Below, piece by piece: positions 15,976 to 24,296 of a stretch of DNA of 38,698 bases (within the stretch, counting starts at the first letter, position 1; each line of letters starts with the position of its first letter). Under the pieces are notes generated by a model. The model was given only the letters and a program-made list of their open reading frames with translations, was not told the origin of the DNA and made no database searches. The stretch spans positions 57,501 to 96,198 of the forward strand of contig CACEOC010000003.1 of assembly GCA_902561075.1 (NCBI GenBank), in the 5' to 3' direction. The stretch is from an uncultured Pelagibacteraceae bacterium (GTDB lineage Bacteria; Pseudomonadota; Alphaproteobacteria; Pelagibacterales; Pelagibacteraceae). The translations under genes were made by a program, and so were the position numbers.

Positions 15976-17266
15976 AAAAGTTTATATTGGTTTATCGATT
16001 GATATTTTGCATCATGGGCATATAAATTTGATCAACAAAGCAAAAAAATATGGGGATTTAATTGTTGGTCTTTATACAGATAAAGCAATAACGACTCATA
16101 AACAGCTTCCTCTTATTTCATATGAAAATAGAAAAAAAATTTTAAAAAATATAAGCGGCATAAAAAGAATTATTCCCCAAAATGAATGGGAATACTGTAA
16201 TAATTTGAAAAAAATTAAACCAGATTTTATGGTGCATGGAGATGATTGGAAGTTTAATGAAACAAAATTAAGAACAAAAACTCTAGGCACACTAAAAAAA
16301 ATTGGAACAAAATTAATTGAAATTCCATATACAAAAAATATTTCTAGTTCAGGTTTAAATGAAAGAATGTTTCAACAAAATATGCTTCCAAATAATAGAA
16401 TGTCATCATTAAAGAGAATGATAGAGAGTGGAAAGTTTTGTAGAATAATTGAGGCACACAGCCCTTTATCAGCATTAATTTCAGAAAAGATTTTCTATGA
16501 AAAAAAAAATGGAGAAAAAATAAGTTTTGATGGTTTTTGGTCAAGTTCATTAACTGACTCGGCATTAAGAGGTAAACCCGACATAGAAGTAATTGAAATA
16601 AACCAAAGGTTATCAAATATTAATGAGATTTTTGATGTCACATCTAAACCATTAATAATTGATGTTGATACAGGTGGTAAGCCAGAACATTTTGAAATTA
16701 ACGTTAAAACAATTCAGAGATATGGTGTTTCAGCTCTTATTGTTGAAGATAAAAAGGGATTAAAAAAGAATTCGCTATTTGGAACTGAAGTAAAGCAAGA
16801 ACAAGAAAGTATAAAGGCTTTTTCAAAAAAAATTAAAGTTGGAAAAAATGTAAGTGATAGTGATTTTATGATTATTTCAAGAATAGAAAGCCTGATATTA
16901 AATAAACCTATTTCTGATGCATATAAAAGAGCATGTGAATATTTAAATGCAGGGGCGGATGCCATCATGATTCATAGTAAACATAAATCCCCTAAAGAGG
17001 TGTTAAAATTTGCAGACATTTTTAAAAGAAAATATCCAAATGTTCCTTTAGTAGCAGTTCCTTCTAGCTATAACAAAATTAGAGAAACAGACCTCATAAA
17101 TAGCGGGTTCAATATTGTGATTTATGCAAACCAACTGCTTAGGGCCTCTTATCCAGCAATGTATAAAACTGCTTTAGGTATTTTAAGAAATGGTCGATCA
17201 TTTGAAATTGAAAAATCTTTGTTGAGTATAAAAGAAATATTAGAATTAATCCCAGGAACAAAATAA
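15956..17266 (+). CDS. pepM: Cytidylyltransferase domain fused to phosphoenolpyruvate phosphomutase
   Basis: 436 residues, two domains. The N-terminal part (1 to about 135) is an HxGH nucleotidyltransferase: HHGH 19-22, MVHGDDWKF (92-100), NISSSG (128-133). The C-terminal part (about 148-436) is PEP mutase of the isocitrate lyase superfamily: SLTDS (198-202), the metal-binding DVDTGG (236-241, D236 and D238), and EDKKGLKKNS (264-273), which fits the EDK-x5-NS signature separating true PEP mutases from lyases. PEP mutase converts PEP to phosphonopyruvate, the first step of nearly all phosphonate synthesis. Fusion to a nucleotidyltransferase fits the known PntC-type activation of 2-aminoethylphosphonate as CMP-AEP. 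Ppd and transaminase genes follow directly, 3 bp and then 0 bp apart. Confidence 0.93.
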   Translation: MKKQKNKKVYIGLSIDILHHGHINLINKAKKYGDLIVGLYTDKAITTHKQLPLISYENRKKILKNISGIKRIIPQNEWEYCNNLKKIKPDFMVHGDDWKFNETKLRTKTLGTLKKIGTKLIEIPYTKNISSSGLNERMFQQNMLPNNRMSSLKRMIESGKFCRIIEAHSPLSALISEKIFYEKKNGEKISFDGFWSSSLTDSALRGKPDIEVIEINQRLSNINEIFDVTSKPLIIDVDTGGKPEHFEINVKTIQRYGVSALIVEDKKGLKKNSLFGTEVKQEQESIKAFSKKIKVGKNVSDSDFMIISRIESLILNKPISDAYKRACEYLNAGADAIMIHSKHKSPKEVLKFADIFKRKYPNVPLVAVPSSYNKIRETDLINSGFNIVIYANQLLRASYPAMYKTALGILRNGRSFEIEKSLLSIKEILELIPGTK

Positions 17267-17269
17267 TTA

Positions 17270-18376
17270 ATGATAAATATTAATGATTTTGTGAAAGAAC
17301 TTACTAAAAATGGATTAACATTTAGTGTTGGAGTCCCTGATTCTTTATTTAAAAATCTTTGTTTTAGTTTTGAATATTCATTTAAAAAAAATCATTCGGT
17401 GTCTGCAAATGAGGGATCTGCAATTGGTCTTGGCATTGGTTATCATCTATCTACAAACAAAATTCCAATTATTTATATGCAAAATTCAGGTCTTGGAAAT
17501 TCAATCAACCCTTTAATATCTCTAGCTGATAACAAAGTTTATAGTATACCATTATTTTTAATAATTGGCTGGAGAGGTGAAAAAAATAAAAAATTTATTG
17601 ACGAACCCCAACACAGAACTCAAGGTAAAGTGACTCAACAATTTTTAAAAAATTTGGGTATTAAATACAAAGTACTAAATAGCTTAAGTAAATATAAAAA
17701 AGATATAAAATTCTTAAAAAATTATGCAAAAAAAAACAAAAAACCTGTAGCCTTACTTATAAAAAAAAATACTTTTGAAGATATAAAATTGAAAAAAGTT
17801 AAAAAAAAAGTTTATCCTCTTAGAGAAAAATTGTTAAAAATTATACTTAAAAAACTACCCAATAAATCTAATATAGTTTCTACAACTGGAATTATTTCAC
17901 GAGAAATTTATGAAAATAAAACCAAAAAAAACAATATTAATCATTTTATGTGTGTTGGTGGAATGGGACACGCAATATCTGTTGCTCAAGGAATAGCGAA
18001 AACTTCAAAAAAAAAAATATTTTGTTTTGATGGAGATGGCGCTTTAACAATGCATATGGGATCTCTCTCTACAAGTAAAAATTTAAATAATTTAGTACAT
18101 ATTGTTTTTAACAATTTTAGTCATGAGTCGGTTGGTGGCCATGATAATGCCGCTAAACATGTGAAATTTTATGAACTAGCAAAAATTCTTGGATATAAAA
18201 ACTCTGTAGTTTGCAAAAATGAGAAAGAAGTATTATTAAGTTTAAAAAAATCACTAAAATCCAATAGAAATTATTTCATTGAAATTTTATGTGCTAAAGG
18301 TCATAGAAAAAATATTTCTAGACCAAAGGAAAATATGATCTATTTAAAAAATACTTTTATGAAAAAATTTAGATAA
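17270..18376 (+). CDS. ppd: Phosphonopyruvate decarboxylase
   Basis: A 368-residue thiamine diphosphate enzyme, near the usual Ppd length of about 375. The N-terminal pyrimidine-binding domain begins DFVKELTKNGLTFSVGVPDS, and SANEGSA supplies the catalytic Glu. The C-terminal domain has FDGDGALTMHMGS followed about 25 residues later by NN, the ThDP-magnesium motif. The family-typical MGMGHA-like segment reads GGMGHAIS. It decarboxylates phosphonopyruvate to phosphonoacetaldehyde, the step that makes PEP mutase run forward. It lies 3 bp after pepM and ends directly against the transaminase gene. A run of 11 A (18007-18017) is in frame. Confidence 0.92.
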   Translation: MININDFVKELTKNGLTFSVGVPDSLFKNLCFSFEYSFKKNHSVSANEGSAIGLGIGYHLSTNKIPIIYMQNSGLGNSINPLISLADNKVYSIPLFLIIGWRGEKNKKFIDEPQHRTQGKVTQQFLKNLGIKYKVLNSLSKYKKDIKFLKNYAKKNKKPVALLIKKNTFEDIKLKKVKKKVYPLREKLLKIILKKLPNKSNIVSTTGIISREIYENKTKKNNINHFMCVGGMGHAISVAQGIAKTSKKKIFCFDGDGALTMHMGSLSTSKNLNNLVHIVFNNFSHESVGGHDNAAKHVKFYELAKILGYKNSVVCKNEKEVLLSLKKSLKSNRNYFIEILCAKGHRKNISRPKENMIYLKNTFMKKFR

Positions 18377-19360
18377 ATGAAAAAAACAATTCTTAATTTT
18401 GTTAAACAACAGAACTTTAAAAAAAAACTTTTTACCCCAGGTCCTGCAAGTTTGTTGTCTGAAAATATTTCTTCTTTAGAACCATGTTTTGGGAGAGGTG
18501 ATCAAAAGTACGAGAAAATTGAAAAAGAGGTTTTAAAAAAAATACTCAGCATTAGTGGACAAAAAAAAATAGCAAGACTTCAGGGTTCTGCTAGCTTTGC
18601 TTTAGAAGTTATGATTTCCAATTTTTTATATGGAAAAGTTCTAATTATTAAAACAGGTGTCTATTCTGATAGATTACGTTATATGTGCGAAACTAGTAAA
18701 CTGCACTTTAGATATATTAAAGAGATAAAGTATATCGAGTTCGAGCACTTAGAAAATATTACTGAAAAATTTGATTGGATAATTGGCTGTCCCGTTGAAA
18801 CAAGTATTGGTTTTCGAATACCAATAAAAGATTTATATAAACTTAAAAAAAGACTTAAAGCTAGACTGGCTCTAGATGCGACAGCATCTATAGGGCTAGA
18901 GTTAGATCATAATCTTGCAGATGTAATGGGTTTTAGTTCTTGTAAAGGTTTATTTGGATTAACTGGTGGAGCGTTTATTTGTTTTAATATTAAAAAAAAT
19001 AATGAGATAAAACCTTTTAATTTCAATTTAACAAATCATTTAGAAAAAAAAATGACTGGTCCTTATCATTCTATATGTTCACTTTACGAGATTTTAAAAA
19101 ATTATAATGACTTTAGTTATGCTGTTAAAATCAATAAAAAAATTTTTTTAAAAAAAATGAAAAATTTTTTAAGTTATACTAATTATCATCAGCCAAATTT
19201 GTGTACTTTAATTAATAAAAAAATTAAAGCAAAAAAGAATAATATTATTTTATATCAATCAAGAGCTGATATTAATGGATCAGTTGTTTGTCATCTTGGT
19301 GAAGTGCATTTAAAAAGAAAGGCTAAAGGAAAAATTTTTGATAATTTGATATTAGATTAG
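18377..19360 (+). CDS. phnW: 2-aminoethylphosphonate transaminase-like PLP enzyme
   Basis: 327 residues of class V aminotransferase fold resembling PhnW: FTPGPASL (19-26) at the N-terminus, GSASFALE after the first helix, D167 in LALDATAS contacting the PLP nitrogen, and the Schiff-base Lys190 in SSCKGLFG. The C-terminal Arg of SRADINGS is a possible carboxylate or phosphonate contact. It is somewhat shorter than canonical PhnW (about 365), mostly in the C-terminal domain. Working as the last biosynthetic step, it would aminate phosphonoacetaldehyde to 2-aminoethylphosphonate. The same reaction runs the other way in phosphonate catabolism, but the Ppd and PEP mutase neighbours point to synthesis. 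It closes the 12-gene plus-strand run. Confidence 0.88.
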   Translation: MKKTILNFVKQQNFKKKLFTPGPASLLSENISSLEPCFGRGDQKYEKIEKEVLKKILSISGQKKIARLQGSASFALEVMISNFLYGKVLIIKTGVYSDRLRYMCETSKLHFRYIKEIKYIEFEHLENITEKFDWIIGCPVETSIGFRIPIKDLYKLKKRLKARLALDATASIGLELDHNLADVMGFSSCKGLFGLTGGAFICFNIKKNNEIKPFNFNLTNHLEKKMTGPYHSICSLYEILKNYNDFSYAVKINKKIFLKKMKNFLSYTNYHQPNLCTLINKKIKAKKNNIILYQSRADINGSVVCHLGEVHLKRKAKGKIFDNLILD

Positions 19361-19506
19361 CCTTTATGTATGATAAGCACTTTTTATTTAAAATTTTTGT
19401 TTTATTGAATTTTTTATTTCTTTTTTTTTAATTTTATACATTAAATTTTAATATATTAGTTTAGAAAATTCTTTTAATTTTTTTTTTTATGATTAAAAGG
19501 TATTAA
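19361..19506 (+). other. 146-bp AT-rich spacer after the phosphonate operon, with a ribosome-binding site
   Basis: This is the longest intergenic gap in the window. It is nearly all A and T, with T runs of 9 (19421-19429) and 11 (19478-19488). I see no GC-rich hairpin that would be a strong intrinsic terminator. AAAAGG at 19495-19500, six bases before the ATG at 19507, is one of the clearest Shine-Dalgarno-like sites in the window. A promoter for the next gene is likely here, but no convincing -35/-10 pair stands out. Confidence 0.5.
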
Positions 19507-20196
19507 ATGATTAAATTACCTAAATTAAATGTGCAAGCCATGTTCGATTTTGAAACAAATTATCATTTAACAATGAATGAAGAACGTTTAGGTAAATTTT
19601 TAGCACATTATGAATCCATTAAAATTGCGCAGAGCATACCAGGAGAAATTGTTGAGTGTGGGGTATTTAAAGGAACATCTCTTATGAGATTTGCATTGTT
19701 GAGAAATCTATTTGGTGGTGAAAAATCTACAAGAATACTGGGATTTGATACTTTTAGTAATTCTTATCCTAATACAAATTTTAAAGAGGATAAAATTCAA
19801 AGATCGCATTGGATAAAAACAGCTGGCTCCTCGTCTATTGGTAAATCTCAATTAATTTCACTATTTAAAAAAAAAAATATTAAAAATTATTCTTTAATAA
19901 AAGGAGATGTAAAAAGATCAATTCCAAAATTTATAAAATCAAACCCTGGATTAAAAATTTCATTATTGAATATTGATATAGATTTCGTTGAGCCAACCTT
20001 AACAGTTTTAAATAATTTTTATTCTAATGTTTCAAAAGGTGGAGTTATATTATTTGATAATTATGCCGGGAGAGGAAACTCTGGTAAGTATTTGCATGGA
20101 GATACTAAAGCAATAGATATTTTTTTTAAAAATAAAAAACAGAAAATTTTAAGATTTAATTTTTCACCAAGACCTTGTTATATTATAAAAAAATAA
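19507..20196 (+). CDS. TylF/MycF-family O-methyltransferase-like protein
   Basis: A 229-residue class I methyltransferase of the macrocin O-methyltransferase (TylF) family. Evidence is GEIVECGVFKGTSL (about 46-59, SAM loop), ILGFDTFSNS (the acidic residue after strand 2), LLNIDIDFVEPT (metal-binding Asp region) and GGVILFDNYAGRG. These enzymes methylate sugar hydroxyls with a divalent metal, and relatives are common in surface-glycan clusters. It has its own RBS after a 146-bp gap and ends 1 bp from a convergent gene, so it is probably a single-gene unit. The target sugar is unknown. Confidence 0.8.
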   Translation: MIKLPKLNVQAMFDFETNYHLTMNEERLGKFLAHYESIKIAQSIPGEIVECGVFKGTSLMRFALLRNLFGGEKSTRILGFDTFSNSYPNTNFKEDKIQRSHWIKTAGSSSIGKSQLISLFKKKNIKNYSLIKGDVKRSIPKFIKSNPGLKISLLNIDIDFVEPTLTVLNNFYSNVSKGGVILFDNYAGRGNSGKYLHGDTKAIDIFFKNKKQKILRFNFSPRPCYIIKK

Positions 20197-20197
20197 T

Positions 20198-20725
20198 TTA
20201 CAAAATTTTATTTAATTTTATAATAAGTTCTTTTGAAATTTTTTGTAATGGAGTTTTAAAATCATTTTTGACTTTAATATTAATATTTTTGGGTAAATAT
20301 GATTTAATATGGACCCCCACAACATCTTTTTTTAATTTGTAAATTTTTTTTTTTTTACCAAAATTTATGATATTTTTTATTTTAGCATCTATATACACAT
20401 TGATTAAATTTTTAATATTGCTTTGCCACACTTGATGAGCAAATTTATTAAGACCTATATTATTATAAATAACATTTATATTTTGATCTAAGATGATGTT
20501 TAAAATTTTATAGACAGAAATAGCACTTTTTGATCTATCTTTTAGTGTATATCCATATTTTTTATCAAAAGCATATAAAAGTTCTCTAAAATCGTCTCCA
20601 TTAATTAGAAGGGTTTTGCCAATCTTTTTTTCAACGTGAGGATGAATGAATTTTGATAAACTTGTTTTGCCCGCACCAGAGTATCCAAAAATAATAATAC
20701 ATATGCCTTTTTTATTTTTTTTCAT
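20198..20725 (-). CDS. APS kinase-like P-loop kinase (first of two)
   Basis: 175 residues resembling adenylylsulfate kinase (CysC): Walker A GYSGAGKT (14-21), INGDDFR (41-47) at the position of the APS-kinase DGDNxR box, and VVGVHIK (135-141) near the C-terminal substrate region. The segment that in CysC carries the phospho-Ser region (ISP-x-R) reads YNNIGLNKFAH here, and the GLNxDLGF stretch is missing. True APS kinase activity is therefore uncertain. Relatives in capsule clusters, such as the Campylobacter phosphoramidate kinase, act on other nucleotides. It overlaps by 14 bp the end of the methyltransferase gene upstream of it. A run of 13 A (20344-20356) lies in the coding strand. Confidence 0.65.
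   Translation of the reverse strand: MKKNKKGICIIIFGYSGAGKTSLSKFIHPHVEKKIGKTLLINGDDFRELLYAFDKKYGYTLKDRSKSAISVYKILNIILDQNINVIYNNIGLNKFAHQVWQSNIKNLINVYIDAKIKNIINFGKKKKIYKLKKDVVGVHIKSYLPKNINIKVKNDFKTPLQKISKELIIKLNKIL
20344..20356. repeat. Homopolymer run of 13 T (13 A on the coding strand)
   Basis: Thirteen T on the plus strand inside the APS-kinase-like gene, encoding four Lys codons. A slip here would change the C-terminal third of the protein. Confidence 0.9.
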
Positions 20726-21416
20726 ATTTTAAAAAGACGTTAAACCTAAATTTGCTGTTAACTTTTTTAATAAGTTTTTGATCAGATATTTTTACCTCAA
20801 AATTTCTTTGTTTAAAAAAATCTTTGAACATTTTCTTTTGATAAAATTGGTGTTTTAATTTAGAGTAATTAGAATCAAAGTGTTTTTCACTATATTTATT
20901 TATAATATTATTTTTCCAATTATTATATTTGTTTTTGTCAGGTATATCTAATAGAAATATTTTTGTATTTTTATTTGATATTGAGATAATATTTTTTAAT
21001 ACTTTTTTTGAATAATTTAAGTTTTTAAAGTATTGAAAAACTGAATTTACAAATATGATATCAAAATTTTTCCCGTTTAACTTTGAAAGATTAGATGCTT
21101 CCGATACAATAAATTTTCCTTTAGGCATATTAATTCTGCAATACTTTATTAATTCTTTTGAATAATCTATACCAAAACAATTAGAAGTTTTTTTATAAAA
21201 GGGAATTAAAAAGGCTCCCGAACCACATCCAATGTCAAGAATATTTGTAGATTTACCTATTTTATATTTTTTAATAAAATATTGAGTATATTTTTTCCAT
21301 TCTTTAGAATTAACAGATGATGTAGTGCTTTCATAACCATTTAGTTTTAGTAATGATTTTAAATTGTTAGGATTTTTAATTTTATGCTTTCTATTCCAAA
21401 TTACTTTCCAGTTCAT
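20712..21416 (-). CDS. Class I SAM-dependent methyltransferase
   Basis: A 234-residue protein with a textbook SAM site: NILDIGCGSGAFL (about 59-71), FGIDYSKELI with the acidic residue after strand 2, and FDIIFVNSVFQYF as the motif after strand 4. VIWNRKH at the extreme N-terminus is a common feature of glycan-cluster methyltransferases. The acceptor is not predictable. It is the first gene of a two-gene minus-strand operon with the APS-kinase-like gene, overlapping by 14 bp, so the pair may act on one pathway. Upstream is a 78-bp divergent spacer shared with the second APS-kinase-like gene. Confidence 0.85.
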   Translation of the reverse strand: MNWKVIWNRKHKIKNPNNLKSLLKLNGYESTTSSVNSKEWKKYTQYFIKKYKIGKSTNILDIGCGSGAFLIPFYKKTSNCFGIDYSKELIKYCRINMPKGKFIVSEASNLSKLNGKNFDIIFVNSVFQYFKNLNYSKKVLKNIISISNKNTKIFLLDIPDKNKYNNWKNNIINKYSEKHFDSNYSKLKHQFYQKKMFKDFFKQRNFEVKISDQKLIKKVNSKFRFNVFLKYEKK

Positions 21417-21494
21417 AATATTTATTTTACATCCAAATGATTTTAATTTTTTTATTAATGACTTTTATATTATATAACTCTATTACTTTAAAAT

Positions 21495-22007
21495 ATGAAA
21501 AAAAAGAGGCTAAATAGGAGCAAAGGAATATTATTTTTTATTACAGGATTGTCTGGAGCTGGAAAAACTACATTTGCGAGACAAATTAAAAGTAAGATTA
21601 AAAAAAGGTATGGTGAAACAATATACTTGGATGGTGATAATTTAAGAAAAATATTTAATTTTAAAGAATATGATAAAAAACAAAGATTTAATAATGTTTT
21701 AAAATATTTAACTCTTGCTAAATTTTTAATCAATAATCGTGTGAATGTAATTTTGAGTGTAATTGGCTTATCTTATAATATTCATAAAATAATAAGAAAA
21801 TTCGATAATCACATAATAATCTTGATAAAAGGAGATGACAAACTGATTAACCAAAAACGTAAATTATTGATAAAAAATATTGTAGGAAAAGATATAAAAG
21901 AAGAATTTCCTAAAAATCCTGAATTAGAAATTTTTAATAAATATAATAAACACAAAAAAATTTTGAAAATCAAAACTATCTTCGATAAAATAATCAAAAT
22001 TATTTAA
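21495..22007 (+). CDS. APS kinase-like P-loop kinase (second copy)
   Basis: 170 residues, also of the CysC type: Walker A GLSGAGKTT (18-26), LDGDNLR (45-51), and IVGKDIKEEF followed by PKNPELEI where APS kinases have the VKGLYKKA/PENPEI-like segment. The region expected to hold the ISP-x-R motif reads LSVIGLSYNIH. It shares the pattern IGLxxxxH with the other copy but with no close CysC. The two copies are clearly diverged from each other and lie on opposite strands with a methyltransferase gene between them. The 3' end overlaps the convergent CMP kinase gene by 8 bp. It either makes PAPS or phosphorylates another nucleotide-linked group. Confidence 0.65.
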   Translation: MKKKRLNRSKGILFFITGLSGAGKTTFARQIKSKIKKRYGETIYLDGDNLRKIFNFKEYDKKQRFNNVLKYLTLAKFLINNRVNVILSVIGLSYNIHKIIRKFDNHIIILIKGDDKLINQKRKLLIKNIVGKDIKEEFPKNPELEIFNKYNKHKKILKIKTIFDKIIKII

Positions 22008-22644
22008 CAAACTTTTTAAGTTTTTTATTAATTTCCAGTGTCATTTTTTCTAACATTTGTTTTTTACTCAATTTATCACTTCTTATAAGGATAGCATCTT
22101 TAACTCTTTTTAATGGACTATGAACCCTAGTTTTATCAAGTTTAGTTCTCAACCTAAGAGTTTTTTTAACTTCTTTAAGAGGAACTTTTTTTTTTAGATC
22201 TAGCCACCTTCTATAACCTGCTACATTATTATTACATTTAAAGTAGAAAGCTATATCGTATCTAGGTTTATTATTTAAAATTTTACTTGCAATATCTCTA
22301 CCTTCAACGCATATCTTTTTATTCTTTTTTATAATTTTTCTTTGCAAACCATTAATAATTAATCTGACTGCCTTTTTTTTTGCTAAAAGTCCAACATATT
22401 TACTGATCTCTTGTGTATGTAAATTTTGAGAGGAAATATTTTCATATTTTATTTTTTTTAATTCTTTTCTTAAAAAAGGAACAATTTTTTTTGGTTTGTT
22501 TTCAATAATTATTTTACTAGCGTATCTGTAAAATAAACCTGAATTGATTAATAAAAGTTTATACTTTTTAGAAATTAATTTTGCACCTGTGCTTTTACCA
22601 CTTGCAGCCTCACCATCGCATGCAATAATTAGAGAATTTTTCAT
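22000..22644 (-). CDS. cmk: Cytidylate kinase-family protein (accessory CMP kinase)
   Basis: A 214-residue protein following the CMP kinase pattern: GEAASGKST (11-19) P-loop, NSGLFYR (34-40) matching the D-T/S-G-xx-YR box, VEGRDIAS (about 112-119), and an Arg-rich lid with HSPLKRVKDA where Cmk has SPLxxAxDA. Length is close to the family's 220-230. It would phosphorylate CMP or dCMP. A housekeeping cmk is expected elsewhere in the genome, so this copy probably recycles CMP released by CMP-sugar or CMP-phosphonate transferases, or uses a modified substrate. It starts 3 bp after the membrane sulfatase-like gene, so the two are probably co-transcribed. Confidence 0.82.
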   Translation of the reverse strand: MKNSLIIACDGEAASGKSTGAKLISKKYKLLLINSGLFYRYASKIIIENKPKKIVPFLRKELKKIKYENISSQNLHTQEISKYVGLLAKKKAVRLIINGLQRKIIKKNKKICVEGRDIASKILNNKPRYDIAFYFKCNNNVAGYRRWLDLKKKVPLKEVKKTLRLRTKLDKTRVHSPLKRVKDAILIRSDKLSKKQMLEKMTLEINKKLKKFVK

Positions 22645-22647
22645 AAA

Positions 22648-24288
22648 TTATTCACTATAAATTTTTCGTTTTAAAAGTTTTACTTTAGTACCGGTTGCAC
22701 AATTAATAGATAATCTTACAGCATTCACACTATCAATTTCGTTTGTAAGATATTTTTTGCATAAATTTGGTACTTTGATTAAATTAAATATTTTATACTT
22801 GTTATTATTTCTATTTAAAGTTATTTTCTCACCATGATCAGCTTGAAAAACAACTATTGCATCTGGGTCATGTAAATCAATAAACTCAATAAATTCCTTA
22901 ATCTTTTTAAGAGCACATTTATAATTTTTACTATAATTCTTTAAGTATATATTCATATCACCATCATCCTTAACATGATTCTTTTTATTACAATCTTCAT
23001 CAAATATAAAAGGGTCGCTCGGCAAAATGTTATGAATAAAATAAAAATAGTTTATATTGTTTTTTTGGTATTTATTAACATTCAATATAAATTCACTTAA
23101 CACTTCATTTCTAGAATTTAAATCGTTTTTTTCGTTTAATTTTATTTTTTCTCTGTCAGGCAGTGTAATATCTATTTTTAATTTATTTCTGAAAAAACCA
23201 TATAATTCTAATGTAGGTGTATTTATTAAAAATGATTTTAAAATATAAAAATTTATAATTGATTTATTTTTATAAGATTTTTTATTTTCATAATCATAGC
23301 ATAAGTTAGGATTTACAAACTTACAATTTAGTTTATATCCTAGCCATTTAAAATCATAATCTATTTTGTATAAATCTTCTATTAAATTTGGAAAATTATT
23401 TATCTCAAATTTATTTTTTGTTAGAACAGCCGGATAAAGTAAATTTTGATACTTTAAACTTTTTTTATTAAGCTTATTTAATTCTAGTGGTTTAAGATTC
23501 ATGATAGATCCTAGTGTATGATGAGTATCATTAAATGTTGAATAGCTATCCTCTATATATGTAAAATTTTTTTTTAAAAAAAATTGCCTATTATCTTTTA
23601 TATATTTTTGAGTTTTATCTGAAAAAAAATTAGCTTCTCTCAATAAAAATTCATACTGTTCTAATGAAGCCATACCATCCATAATTATGAAATAAATATT
23701 TTTGTTATCTTTATTAGTTCTGATTTTTTCTATTTCTTTATTAGAAAAAAGAGAAGTTGGAGTTAAAGTATTTTTATTTATCAATTCTTTATCAAAAAAA
23801 TTATTTTTTATTAAAAAAAATAAATTAAACATTAATACTAATAGTTGTATTAAAATAAAATAACTAAAAAAGCTAAAAAAAATTTTTGAATATCTATTTT
23901 TTTTAATTAATAGAAAAAAAATTATGATTGTTACGATTAAAAAAAATAATGCTAAAAATAATTGTAAAATTGAGCTTTTAATAAATAGATCCGTTATTGA
24001 AGAAGTAAATAATCTAATTGGCTCAAACTTGAAAAAAATCCAAAATGAAAAAGATATTGTTAAAAAAAAACAAATAGTTTTTTCAATATTTTTTGAAAAA
24101 ATATAAAAAAAATAAAAACTTAAGTAAAACAAAATAAATGTTACAAGCATGTAAATTGAAAGCTGTTTGTAAACTATTGAGTCAATTTTATAAAAATTTA
24201 CATTTATAAATTCAAAAAATGGAATAATTAAAATTAAAAATGATAAACTTATCTTTTTGAGTAAATTATTTTTTATTAATTTCATCAT
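22648..24288 (-). CDS. Membrane-anchored sulfatase/alkaline phosphatase-superfamily protein
   Basis: 546 residues. The N-terminal part has about five hydrophobic segments (12-33, 43-66, 71-88, 103-128, 134-160), then a periplasmic-type alkaline-phosphatase-fold domain from about 195. IYFIIMDGMA has the metal-binding D204. TFNDTHHTLG (251-260) lies where the nucleophile Thr or Ser is expected, T255 being the best candidate. H419 in FIHNILPSDPF and D484-H485-G486 in FQADHGE complete the metal site. The layout is that of LtaS or phosphoethanolamine transferases, so it may attach a phospho- or phosphono-group to a glycan rather than hydrolyse sulfate. The start is the first of two adjacent ATGs. 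The CMP kinase gene follows 3 bp later. Confidence 0.75.
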   Translation of the reverse strand: MMKLIKNNLLKKISLSFLILIIPFFEFINVNFYKIDSIVYKQLSIYMLVTFILFYLSFYFFYIFSKNIEKTICFFLTISFSFWIFFKFEPIRLFTSSITDLFIKSSILQLFLALFFLIVTIIIFFLLIKKNRYSKIFFSFFSYFILIQLLVLMFNLFFLIKNNFFDKELINKNTLTPTSLFSNKEIEKIRTNKDNKNIYFIIMDGMASLEQYEFLLREANFFSDKTQKYIKDNRQFFLKKNFTYIEDSYSTFNDTHHTLGSIMNLKPLELNKLNKKSLKYQNLLYPAVLTKNKFEINNFPNLIEDLYKIDYDFKWLGYKLNCKFVNPNLCYDYENKKSYKNKSIINFYILKSFLINTPTLELYGFFRNKLKIDITLPDREKIKLNEKNDLNSRNEVLSEFILNVNKYQKNNINYFYFIHNILPSDPFIFDEDCNKKNHVKDDGDMNIYLKNYSKNYKCALKKIKEFIEFIDLHDPDAIVVFQADHGEKITLNRNNNKYKIFNLIKVPNLCKKYLTNEIDSVNAVRLSINCATGTKVKLLKRKIYSE

Positions 24289-24296
24289 TTAATTAG

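Noticed and set aside
15956-17266. C-terminal domain as isocitrate or methylisocitrate lyase
   Set aside because: The KKCGH lyase loop is absent and the EDK-x5-NS signature of PEP mutase is present, next to Ppd.
15574-17266. The two nucleotidyltransferase frames as one frameshifted gene
   Set aside because: Each has its own complete HxGH-to-ISSS domain and a proper start and stop, so they are two genes with a 20-bp overlap.
18377-19360. Transaminase as part of phosphonate degradation
   Set aside because: No phosphonatase (PhnX) or PhnY/PhnZ follows; it directly follows PEP mutase and Ppd, which are biosynthetic.
20198-22007. APS-kinase-like genes as assimilatory sulfate reduction
   Set aside because: No reductase genes (cysH, cysIJ) or sulfate transporter are present, the kinases lack key CysC motifs, and the context is glycan synthesis.
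22648-24288. Membrane enzyme as a true sulfatase
   Set aside because: I see no C/S-x-P-x-R formylglycine signature; the layout of several membrane segments plus a phosphatase-fold domain fits LtaS or phosphoethanolamine transferases better.
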